Part shown: positions 46,487 through 55,733 of the stretch, one piece after another | Layout of the letters: each line of letters opens with the position of its first letter | Position numbering within the stretch: the first letter of the stretch is position 1 | NCBI GenBank assembly: GCA_963969345.1 | Contig: OZ017768.1 | Coordinates: forward strand, 2,380,718 to 2,444,717 | Reading direction: 5' to 3' | DNA from: Turbatrix aceti | Lineage: Eukaryota > Nematoda > Chromadorea > Rhabditida > Panagrolaimidae | Length of the DNA: 64,000 nucleotides | Program-made: the position numbers and the translations under genes | The notes under the pieces: model-generated | Seen by the model: only the letters and a program-made list of their open reading frames with translations | Told to the model about the DNA's origin: nothing | Databases searched by the model: none

Positions 46487-48324
46487 ATGTTGTCTCGACA
46501 GCCGACAATTTCAGCCCTTCCCCGCTCGTTCTCGACTTCTCTTGCCGCTTTGGCCCCCGAAATTGTCAAAAACTACATCAACGGCCAGTTCGTAGAATCC
46601 AAGTCGAAGGACTTCATCGAGGTCAAGAATCCCGCGACTCAGGAGGTACTCGGCCTGGTCCCGAAATCCACCCCTGAAGAACTGAATGCCGCGCTCGAAG
46701 CCGCAAAAACTGCATTCCCAAAATGGAGAGACACTCCTGTGCTCACACGCGAAACCACCATGTTCAGGTACCAGGAACTTATCCAGAAGAACACAAATCG
46801 GCTCCGTGACGTCATGACCCTTGAGCACGGAAAAACGCATTCTGACGCGCTTGGCGACATCAGCCGAGGTCTCCAGGTCGTGCAATACGCGTGCTCAGCT
46901 GCAAGTCTCCTTCTAGGCGAGCACATGCCGAACGTAACCCGCGACATGGACACCTATTCGTATCGCGTGCCTCTCGGCGTCGTGGGTGCCATTGCTCCGT
47001 TCAACTTTCCAGCGATGGTCCCACTTTGGATAATTCCATTGGCAGTTGTTACAGGTAACACTCTTCTCCTGAAACCCTCTGAACTGGTTCCTGGCGCCAC
47101 AACTATCCTGGCAGAACTGGCCAAAGAAGCCGGTATCCCCGACGGTGTGCTTAACATTGTCCACGGTCAGCACGATACCGTCAACTTTATCTGCGACCAC
47201 CCGGATATCAAGGCTGTCAGCTTTGTCGGTGGCGATCGGGCGGGCCAGCACATCTACACTCGGGCATCCGCTGCCGGAAAGCGTGTGCAATGCAATCTTG
47301 GGGCAAAGAACCATGGCGTAGTTTTGCCGGACGCTAACAAGGATGCTGTCATTAATGCCGTAGGTTTTTATAACTATTTTTAAATCAAATTTTTTTGAGA
47401 TGAATAAATGGTAAAAAAATAAGTAATTCATTTAAAAAAATCGAAATTACGATTTTCCCCAATAATTAAAAAAAAAAGTTTTTTATTGCATTTGAAATAC
47501 ACATAATTTATAATTTAATAAAAAATAAATTTACCTTTTTATTTCGAAAATAAAAAAATAACTATACATTTTACTTTTTTTAATTATAATACAAACTGTA
47601 TGTTATAAAATTAACTCTTTTTTTGCAGATCATCGGCGGCACGTTCGGTTCAACCGGTCAACGATGCATGGCTCTCACAACTGTCATATTTGTCGGCAAA
47701 GCGCGCGAATGGATCCCCGAAATTATTGCCAAGACCAAAAAATTGAAGGTAGATGCTGGCTGGAAGCCCAACACTGACATTTCCCCAGTCATCACCCAGG
47801 CTGCGAAAGAACGTATCCTCGGACTCATCGCCTCTGCCAAGAAGGAAGGCGCCCAAGTCCCGCTCGACGGCTCTGACATCACAGTTCCCGGCTTCGAGAA
47901 CGGCAACTTTGTCGGTCCAACGATCATAACAAACGCGACGACCAAAATGCAGTGCTACAAAGAAGAAATCTTCGGCCCCGTTCTCGTGACCCTCAAAGCC
48001 GATACCCTCGACGAAGCCATCGATCTCATTAATCGTAATCCCTACGGCAACGGCACTGCCATATTCACGACCAACGGTTGTTCCGCGCGTCGTTTTGTTC
48101 ACAACGTCGAGGCCGGACAGATCGGCGTCAACGTGCCAGTGCCCGTCCCTCTGCCGCAGCTCTCGTTTACCGGAAACAAGGCTTCTTTCCTCGGCGATGC
48201 TAATTTCTACGGCAAGGCTGGCCTCCACTTTTTTACTCAATTCAAAACTGTTACCCAACAGTGGCGAAGCGAGGACGCTTCTCCCGAATCTAAGCCTGAC
48301 CTCGCTTTCCAAAGGATCCGCTAG
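46487..48324 (+). CDS. methylmalonate-semialdehyde dehydrogenase, mitochondrial, copy 2
   Basis: Tandem paralog of the gene at 44295. Exons 46487-47359 and 47629-48324 have the same lengths (873 and 696 nt) and the same phase-0 intron position, 522 residues. The presequence [25 protein letters not shown] and catalytic GSTGQRCMA are conserved. The sequences are similar throughout but nearly identical in patches, for example 44932-45053 against 47124-47245, which suggests gene conversion. The intron is larger and unrelated in sequence. AATAAA at 48350-48355 probably ends the transcript. Confidence 0.94.
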
Positions 48325-48565
48325 TACGGTGATCTTGCGTGTACTGATAAATAAAATTATGCAAAAAAAATAACTGACACAAATCCTATTATTCTGATCA
48401 AATGAAACAAAAAAACTGATCTGATTTGATCAATGAAACAAAAAAAGTCTGGGGAGAACGCGTCAGAATGACAAATGAATGAAAACACATAAAAAAAAAA
48501 AAAAAAAGACAAAAAAAAGGGATGCGTTCGGGACGAAACGCCAAGCGTTCGCAAATCAACTGAAA
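48325..48565. other. spacer with A-tract and left target duplication
   Basis: It contains a run of about 18 A near 48489-48507 and, at 48553-48565, AAATCAACTGAAA, the left copy of the retrotransposon target duplication. No gene. Confidence 0.6.
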
Positions 48566-49258
48566 TTTTCAATTTCAATTTCAATTTATATCTCTTACTC
48601 GTACACACGGGATAACAAAGTATCACTGGGATATCGTACGAAGAGGGGCACATCAAAGGAAAATCACTCGTCTATAGTCAAAGTCTTTTGCCGGGGCCTT
48701 GTAATACTCGTTGGCGAGGGCGTCGGTCCAGCGCATACGAGGTCGTCCAGGCGGTCGCTTGGCTTTGTCGTAGTCGTCGGTAGGGCGCCAGTCTGACAGT
48801 CGAACTGCCCAGTTGTCGTCGTCGGTCGTCGCGAGCGATTTGGCGAACTTCAGCTTCCGGAGTCGAGCGCTTTCGAACCAGTCCTTGAGCTTGGTGCGCT
48901 TTCGGATGGCCACGGAGGGGATCTCGTCGCTCAAACGCACCTCGAGGATGGCACGTTCAAGACGACGTTGACCCCTTTGAAGGGTTTCGGCGGCGGCGTC
49001 GGTGAGTGCCCAGGTTTCGCAGCCGTAGAGGACTGCTGGCTTGATGCACTGCTCGATGAGTCGCCGTTTCAGCCCCATTTTGACTTGGCGTGAGCGCAGG
49101 AAGTCGCGGTACTTGAAATACGCTTTTCGTCCTGCCGAAATTCGTTTGACGATTTCCTTCTTGTGGTCTCTTGGCCATGAGAAAAGCTGTCCAAGGTAGA
49201 CAAACTCCGTAACTCTCTCGACCGGTATACCGTTCAGGATAATCGCTGCGTCGTCCTT
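48566..49258 (-). mobile_element. 5'-truncated non-LTR retrotransposon fragment (RTE-like)
   Basis: The minus strand is open from the truncation point to the stop at 48653-48655 and encodes the C-terminal end of a reverse transcriptase protein: LNGIPVERVTEFVYLGQLF, then KRISAGRKAYFKYRDFL, then KPAVLYGCETWALT and LQRGQRRLERAILEV. The 3' end is made of ATTGAA repeats (48566-48590), as in RTE-type elements. A 13-bp duplication AAATCAACTGAAA flanks it (48553-48565, 49259-49271). The catalytic part is missing, so it is dead on arrival. The intact frame suggests a recent insertion. Confidence 0.85.
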
Positions 49259-49451
49259 AAATCAACTGAAAAATACTCCCCATATTTTGTTCGTTTGCTA
49301 ACGAAAAAGGCAATTCACTCATCCCTGAAATTATTCTTTTTTTTTGCATTCAGCTTCCGAATTTGCATCCACTAAAAATAATAATGCTATCCATTTTTTC
49401 TCCGTAAACATCAAGTCATTTGTTGTTTTTTCACTCCCAATCATCATCAAA

Positions 49452-50553
49452 ATGTTCGGATACCGGAATGCCTGGGCGATAACTGTTGTCGACGACGTCA
49501 CTGCGGAAGCTGCCATCAAGCTAGCGGCATCCATTTGGAAGACGAATACTCGACACCTGACTTACATATTTTGCAAGGAGGACTTGAAAGAACGTTATGG
49601 GTCTGAGTTAAAAAAAGTTATCAGGCATGGCGCGTTGTTCTTTGCAAACATCAATCAGTCAAGTGTTAAGGACTACATTGTTTATAAAATGAGCGCCTGG
49701 GATCGTTCTTACTTTTTTTCTAAAATGGTCCTTCTAGAACCCGATGTCATGTTTCTGAAGAACGCGGACGAGCTTTTCGACTATCCAGAATTTTCCGCGG
49801 TTCCTGATGCAAACCAGATCGGTGGATTTGATCCAGGCGTTTTTGTTGCTGTTCCAGACGCTCACAATTACGAAAGTACTATGGAATTTTTGATGTTGCC
49901 CCGTTCAGATGCCGATTTCGACATTGGACTTCTCAATGAGTGCTTTGACAAATGGCATGAGCTAGATGAATCTTATCGTCTTCCGCGCATCTACAACATG
50001 CCGACCAACGCTCCAGAAGCCACCGACAAGGATGTCAAGATCGTTCGCTTTGCCAACAAGCCGTGGATTCAGATGGAAAGAACCGGAGCCGAGAAGAAAT
50101 TCTGGGATCAGTGGAATCAGTTGTCGGCAGATGATGATATTTCTGGTGTTAGTTTGACTCATGTCTTTAAATTTAATATATTTTATCAATGATTTTTTCA
50201 GCCCAGCAGCAACCCGGTGTCTCCACAGAATACTCTGCAAATTCTTTTCAAAAACAATGTTACGGAAGACGTTGATCTACTTGACAGTCCTTCTGTTGAA
50301 CTGCCCCCTGACCCGTACTACAACGATAAAGATGAGGTATTATTTTTTGTAAAACTTAAAAAAAAATTTTTAAACTACACAATTGCACTTTTAGGATCTC
50401 CTGCGAGCTTACAAGTCCTGGGACAAAGGAACGACGATTTTTGGCGATCCCATTAATCACACCTCGAGAGAAGCAGCCATGCACCAAGCCGACATTTGTG
50501 ATGCCAATTTTACCAACGCACAAAATACGAATACTCCTTGTCCGGTGATGTAA
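49452..50553 (+). CDS. glycogenin-like GT8 glycosyltransferase, copy 1
   Basis: Glycogenin-type family 8 glycosyltransferase fold; glycogenin itself starts glycogen by self-glucosylation. Exons 49452-50147, 50202-50336, 50395-50553 give 329 residues. The N-terminal NAWAITVVDDVTAEAAIKLA, LEPDVMFLKNADELFDYPEF and GGFDPGVFVAVP match the glycogenin core. The metal-binding DxD of the family reads EPD, so its first Asp is missing, and catalytic ability is doubtful. The C-terminal exons (VTEDVDLLDSPSVELPPDPYYNDKDE, DLLRAYKSWDKG) have no family I recognise. The donor GGT|GTTAGT was chosen because it keeps the reading frame. It faces a paralog at 51167-52072. Confidence 0.82.
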
Positions 50554-51166
50554 AAAATTGTTCTTGTTGTTTTCCTGAATGCTGTGTTGGATAAATGTTG
50601 TAAAAAATATTGATTTATAATTTTCTTCTGTTTATCCGACACTGTCCGACTTCTCCTCCCCCTTTTCTGTTTTCAAATTGTATGAGCGCTGCTAAAGGTG
50701 CCCAGCCGATGTCGTTTGTTACCTAATGTCAGTGTCATAATAAACGATTATGTTTTATTGCCTACAAAAAAAGGGCACGCAGAGGTGTATTAAAACGCAA
50801 GATACATATAAATATATCCTCGATAATTTCAGTAGAGGTGAAAGTAGTCAACAAAGAAGTACTCACACACAGGCGTTATGCAGCGTGTGTAAAAAGAAGC
50901 GCGCGGGCGCTCTACTTGATAGATATAACATGAGAGGCTGCGGTTCGAATCCTGCAGCGCGTTTCATATTTGGCGGTGATGAGAAACACAGACCTGTACT
51001 GATTACAGTTGAGGAAACAACCTGACACGGTAACTGAGCCTACTTTTTACCCGTCATCGTTATACCCAGGCTTGTAACTCACCCAGTTTGTTACCATTGG
51101 ACTCATCTGTTTTCAAATTTTGTCATCGCAATCAGAATTTATTCAAAAACACAAAACAACCATAAT
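50554..51166. other. convergent spacer between the GT8 genes
   Basis: AATAAACGATTATG near 50739 probably serves as polyadenylation signal of copy 1. At 50938-50962 there is a tRNA B-box-like GGTTCGAATCC without a matching cloverleaf. No gene. Confidence 0.5.
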
Positions 51167-52072
51167 TTACGAGAAAACGTGGTTGAAGACCTCTCCATGA
51201 TTGCTGAAATCGGGGTTAATCTGTTCAAGAATATTTATCATACGATCTATTTGTTCCTGATCCGTTTCTTCTGAAGTAATTAACGTAACGTTCTTTTTCT
51301 CACTCTTGTTGAATTTCTGTAAAATAAAAACGAAACCTAACATAAGCAAAAAAACTAAATCTGAACTAACCTGAGGGATGAGTTCTGTCATCATCGGCAT
51401 CTCATTCCATTGGTCCCAAAATTTTTTCTCGGCTCCGGTTCTTTCCATTTCAATCCACGGCTTGTTGACGAAGCGGACGATCTTGACATTCTTGTCAGTG
51501 GCTTTTTTGGCATCGGTCGGCATGCAGTAGATGCGACGAAGGCGATGGGAAGCGTCCAACTTGTCCCACTCATCGAAGCACTCATTGAGAATCTGAATGT
51601 CGAAAGGCTTTCGCTGCGAGGTGAGAAAGCCTGTGATATCTATCAAGTGTTCTTTTTTTGGAATAGCGACGAGGACACCGGGATCAAAACCGCCTGCCGG
51701 GTCCGGAACAGCAGCAAATTCAGGGAAGTCAAAAAGCTCGTCCGCGTTTTTTAGAAACATGACATCGGGTTCAAGGAGAACTATTTTGGAAAAATACTGG
51801 TAGACGTTCCAGGAGAAAAACTTGCAAAGGGCGTGTTCCTGTTCTGACGACCACTCAAATAAATGGAATTTGTATTCGTTAATCGAAAGAGGCAGAGTCA
51901 CACAGCATTCGGCCACCTTCTCGAACTCATTTTCGTACCGAGGTTTTACCTTCTCCGTGGCTATGATGAGGATGTTGTGCCGAGTGTTTGTCAGCCGAAT
52001 TGAAGCCGCTAGCTTGATGGCTGATTCCGCGGTTGCATCGTCGTAAGCGCAGATCGTCCAGGCTGTAGACAT
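51167..52072 (-). CDS. glycogenin-like GT8 glycosyltransferase, copy 2
   Basis: Paralog of the gene at 49452, on the opposite strand. Exons 51371-52072 and 51167-51316 give 283 residues. It shares TICAYDDATAESAIKLAAS, LEPDVMFLKNADELFDFPEF, GGFDPGVLVAIP and the MERTGAEKKFWDQWN block with copy 1. Again the DxD site reads EPD. The 54-nt intron (51317-51370) has good GT/AG ends but is a multiple of three and open, so retention would add a hydrophobic 18-residue stretch (VSSDLVFLLMLGFVFILQ). The C-terminal part (EEKKNVTL-like, EETDQEQIDRMINILEQ) differs from copy 1. Confidence 0.83.
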   Translation of the reverse strand: MSTAWTICAYDDATAESAIKLAASIRLTNTRHNILIIATEKVKPRYENEFEKVAECCVTLPLSINEYKFHLFEWSSEQEHALCKFFSWNVYQYFSKIVLLEPDVMFLKNADELFDFPEFAAVPDPAGGFDPGVLVAIPKKEHLIDITGFLTSQRKPFDIQILNECFDEWDKLDASHRLRRIYCMPTDAKKATDKNVKIVRFVNKPWIEMERTGAEKKFWDQWNEMPMMTELIPQVSSDLVFLLMLGFVFILQKFNKSEKKNVTLITSEETDQEQIDRMINILEQINPDFSNHGEVFNHVFS

Positions 52073-52366
52073 TCTGAAGAGCAGCAGAGCGGCGAAAAAA
52101 GACGGACTGGCAATGAACTAAAAGTTTGAAAAAAAATATACGAGTGCATAAATTGAAGTGCAAATTCACGATTTCAACACGTGTACACGTGAAATCGTCT
52201 TCACTGCATGAAAATAAAATGAGTCAAAATGCGTGAAAAACATAAACAATTTTTTATATCAAATTTACACGTTTTTTGTAAATTAAAATTTCCAAATTTA
52301 TCAAAGAAATCAAAATCAAGTTGATTAATCTATTTCTTTTCTCTTCGATTTTGTCTATTTTTTTGA
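52073..52366. other. spacer before the inverted duplication
   Basis: AT-rich presumed promoter region of GT8 copy 2. It includes an inverted pair CACGTGTACACGTG-like near 52178-52192. Nothing else is recognised. Confidence 0.4.
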
Positions 52367-52722
52367 AGGAGGTTCGCGTTGTGTGAAAAAGAAATGAAAA
52401 AAAAATAATTCAAAGACTTCACTCCGCCTTCTGAGAAAACAGACAAAGATCCAATTTCTCCAATTCGTAGATGTGCCACCGCCAGGTGGAATGCATTTGA
52501 CAAAGCTACCAACAAAGAACGCGCGCGAGAACTGTTTGCGGTAATTTTTTTTAACATTTGTGGTTTTTAATGAAAACAAACTGTAAAAATGGTTATGTCG
52601 AAGCATGCTTATGTTTTGCATAATGCGTCGACTGTAGGTATAAAAAAAGTAAAAAGAAAATACAGAAATTTTAAATTACGTAAAAAGAGCAAAAAAATGA
52701 CAGTTGGGGAAAAAGAATTACT

Positions 52723-52793
52723 TCCGCTGCCGGGAATCGAACCCGGGCCTTACGGGTGAGAGCCGTAAATCCTAGCCACTAGACCACAGCGGA
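52723..52793 (-). tRNA. tRNA-Glu (CTC), left arm
   Basis: 71 nt. Acceptor TCCGCTG/CAGCGGA, A box TGGTCTAGTGG, anticodon loop CTCTCAC (anticodon CTC), T arm CCGGGTTCGATTCCCGG. Identical to 60540-60610. Confidence 0.95.
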
Positions 52794-53080
52794 TGAAAAA
52801 CGCAAAAGTACGCTTGTTGTTCGGAAGAAAGTAAAGTGGTAAAAAAAGTAATGTTGTTAAAAAAGAATTTCAAATTATAAATATTACTGCATGCTATCGG
52901 TAAAAACAGTGATTATTTTCAATGAATTGTACAAATGCAGGAACTTTCAAAATTTTCGTTGCGTCAGTTGAATAACATTTAATTTTTTTAAATGGCAGTA
53001 AATATATAATTTTTTAAAAATGAGAAAAAAAATTACGTATTTATCCCCCCTATTATAGACGGAATCCATAAAAAGTTCTG

Positions 53081-53175
53081 GGCTCAGCCGTGAATTGAAC
53101 ACGGGACCTCTCGCAAATCCGGTGCAACCGGGGGGATCTCCCGAAGCGAGAATCATACCACTAGACCACTGAGCC
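53081..53175 (-). tRNA. tRNA-Pro (CGG) with intron, left arm
   Basis: 95 nt including an intron of about 24 nt after the position next to the anticodon (CTCGC-TTCGGG, intron, T-GCGAG). Acceptor GGCTCAG/CTGAGCC, T arm CCGTGTTCAATTCACGG. Identical to 60157-60251. Confidence 0.92.
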
Positions 53176-53485
53176 GCTGTTTTCCGACGACTCCTTCCCT
53201 TTATAAACCAAGACTACAAAATAAATAAAAGCGCTTGCATGGATAACTACAAATTATTGTATATTTTTGCAAATTAAATTTCTTTCATGTTGTATGACTG
53301 TGAGATATTCTGAATCAGAATATATGATAGTTTACAGCTCGTTCTCTAATAGTCGCACAGAGGGTCAGTTGCTCTCTAATCTTCCTTTTGATGCTTCTTT
53401 TAATTAAAAAGAAACTTTTTCTGCCAAAATGAATACATTTTTATCGTTCTGAAAGTTTTAAATGAACGGGATTCAAAAAGTTCTG

Positions 53486-53574
53486 GGCTCAGCCGTGGAT
53501 CGAACACGGGGCCTCTCGCAATTCTGGTGTACATTGCTCCCAAAGCGAGAATCATACCACTAGACCACTGAGCC
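53486..53574 (-). tRNA. tRNA-Pro (TGG) with intron, left arm
   Basis: 89 nt with an intron of about 18 nt at the canonical site (CTCGC-TTTGGG, intron, T-GCGAG). Acceptor GGCTCAG/CTGAGCC, T arm CCGTGTTCGATCCACGG. Identical to 59758-59846. Confidence 0.92.
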
Positions 53575-53843
53575 GGTGTTTTTCAGCATCGCCTCGCTGT
53601 AATGCGGCTGAAATTTAAAATACAAGTCACACCGTTTTTTGACAGCCTTGCACAACTCCTTAGGCTCAATTTTTCGAATTTTGTGAATTACATACATATC
53701 TGAATATCGCTTCGAATTCATGTTTTTAACAGTTTATCCTGATTATGTTCTGCATTGATGTGTGTAAAAATACTGTTGTTTGCAGCACAGGGAAAAAGTG
53801 ATACTGACATTGGTATTAAAACACCTGGCTAGTGGAAAAAAGA

Positions 53844-53925
53844 GCAGCTATGGCCGAGTGGTTAAGGCGACAGACTAGAAATCTGTTGGGCATTGCCCGC
53901 GCAGGTTCAAATCCTGCTGGCTGCG
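53844..53925 (+). tRNA. tRNA-Ser (AGA), left arm
   Basis: 82 nt with long variable arm (TGGGCATTGCCCGC). Acceptor GCAGCTA/TGGCTGC, anticodon stem CAGACT-AGA-AATCTG, T arm CAGGTTCAAATCCTG. Identical to 59407-59488. Confidence 0.95.
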
Positions 53926-54305
53926 AATTCTTTTTCCTCGGCACCTGAATAAGTAATAAAAAAATGTTTGTGAATAAATATTGTTTTTTGTAAGAATTGA
54001 TTTTTACAGTGACAATAGTATTCTTGATATATGTAACATTTTACTGACGCATGATCGTTCAAGCTCCGTGGCAAACCGTTGGATTATTATTTCTGTCAGA
54101 TCTCTCACAACAAAACCAAACAATTTAACTTAATTTAATAGTTTTTGGATTAAAGGAATGCATAATAATCGAAAAATCTCGTTTCTTGTCGAACCGCGTT
54201 TGTGATAATGCTTTTTTTTTAAATTTTCTTATTCGATATCATTTTGAGGAACAAACAAAAATTGTGTTAGTTTCCTTGAAAAATTATGGGTTTTTGGGGA
54301 AAACA

Positions 54306-54387
54306 GGCGAGATGGCCGAGCGGTCTAAGGCGCTGGTTTAAGGCACCAGTCTCTTCGGAGGCGTGGGTTCGAATCCCACTCTCGTCA
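54306..54387 (+). tRNA. tRNA-Leu (AAG), left arm
   Basis: 82 nt with long variable arm (TCTCTTCGGAGGC). Acceptor GGCGAGA/TCTCGTC, anticodon loop TTAAGGC (anticodon AAG), T arm GTGGGTTCGAATCCCAC. Identical to 58945-59026. Confidence 0.95.
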
Positions 54388-54721
54388 GTACTTTTTACAT
54401 TTCGCTGTAATTTATATTTTTTAACACATGTACATACTGAAGCTGAAATTTGGTACGTTTTATTTGTTCAGATATTTATTTTTGTATTGGGGTTATAAAA
54501 ACCACGCTACAGACACAATTTAAGATTTAAGGTCAATTTCTGGTCAAGAATCCACCCCGACAGCTTCTTTCCTCGTCAAAGAAAAAAATCCCCTTCCTCG
54601 ACAATAAACAAAATTTGGCGTCAGACGCGTGAAATCGTATAAAACGGAATTTATTATAAATAAATATTCAAATAAAAACAAAACAACAATAATTATCAAA
54701 CATATAACAAATATAATAAAC

Positions 54722-55733
54722 TCAACTTCTCAACTCTTCCGTTATCAATGTTACATGCTTTCTCGACATTGGAACGGGCACTTCTTCATATTGTACGTGC
54801 ACCGTCGCTGCAAATTTTTTGTTCTCCAATTTGTATTCGTGCCGCAGAAATATTGAGCTTCCCGTTGCACAATTTAACTGAAAAACAAGATTCATTAAAT
54901 TTGATCAAATAAATGTTTACTCAACCTACCGGAAGCAAGTTTATGAAACTGATTTCGTCGATCTTGGCGGTCACGTCATAGATTTCGAGAAACCTTGGAG
55001 TGTCAGAAATCGCATCCGTGGCATCAATTGCTTGAAACAATGATGAAAGCCCAGCAGTGGTCAAGTTCAACAATAGAGAATTTCTTATTCTGAAATTTAT
55101 ATTTTGGAAATAAAAAAAATTATTTCTTCATTTTTATTTTAAAATTTATTTTTGCAAAAAAACTCACGTCAACTGCAGAATGTTGGCAAAGACTTTTGCT
55201 ACATCTGCCATCTCAAACTTCACACCTTCAGTCGCTGAACAATCAGTTAAGCTTAACATATTGACGCCTGGAGGAATGGCATAAGCCAGCTGCTTGGAAG
55301 TGAAATGGATTTTTTTGATATACAATTCTTCCGGTAACCAATGTCTCAAAAATTTTTCAGCGTCACCAAAATCGTGTCCTGCTCCCCAGACATCCACGGA
55401 TCGGGGAAAGCATTTGTTATAATGCATTTCAAGAAATTCAGGCGAAACGTCGTGATACGTGCTTGTCTTCATAATGCGGTACTCGCTTTCTTCAAGATTT
55501 TTTAGATCTTTTGGCAAAAGAATTGTTTCGTTAGCGACGAAGCCTCGTTGAACGCCGATCATCAAGTTGACGTCGTGGATTTTGGTTAACTTGTCGAGCA
55601 CAATCCAAGGGCAAATTCGTAGAACGCTGCGGCGAAGCGGGAATCCAAGGTCCAAAAAGCTGACGTCAAAAGATGTATCGGGGGTACCCAAAGCAAAATC
55701 GACGACAGAAGGCATTTCTTGGGTGGTTGACAT
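54722..55733 (-). CDS. unrecognised protein, duplicated in the inverted repeat
   Basis: I do not recognise the family. Exons 55168-55733, 54930-55089 and 54722-54877 give 293 residues from MSTTQEMPSVVDFALG to TLITEELRS. There is no signal peptide or membrane span. The body reads like a ligand- or substrate-binding module of nematode F-box-type proteins (WIVLDKLTKIHDVNLMIGV, LEMHYNKCFPRSVDVWG, PPGVNMLSLTDCSA), but no F-box is visible, so this is only a guess. Coding exons further upstream are possible: an exon-like MKSILYNVPFSHAPKPIVHF at about 55912-56019 ends in a GTAAGC donor, but its phase does not fit the frame used here. The left arm ends inside exon 1, so the right-arm copy lacks the first 19 or so residues. 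Confidence 0.65.

Larger units (their letters stand above)
52367..55677. repeat. left arm of 3.3-kb inverted duplication
   Basis: This 3,311-bp segment is repeated in reverse at 57655-62343. After subtracting the 1,372-bp foldback element and its 6-bp duplication from the right arm, the lengths are identical (3,311 bp), and every stretch compared by eye matched. The arm holds five tRNA genes and most of an unrecognised protein gene. The empty TTTTAA target lies at 52669-52674. Confidence 0.92.

Noticed and set aside
44319..48312. Long minus-strand open frames opposite the dehydrogenase exons
   Set aside because: They mirror codon-biased, GC-rich third-position coding sequence on the + strand and show no family motifs.
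50938..50975. tRNA-like GGTTCGAATCC with nearby CGCG ends
   Set aside because: No acceptor stem, D arm or anticodon arm could be folded around it. A chance B-box match or a tRNA relic is more likely.
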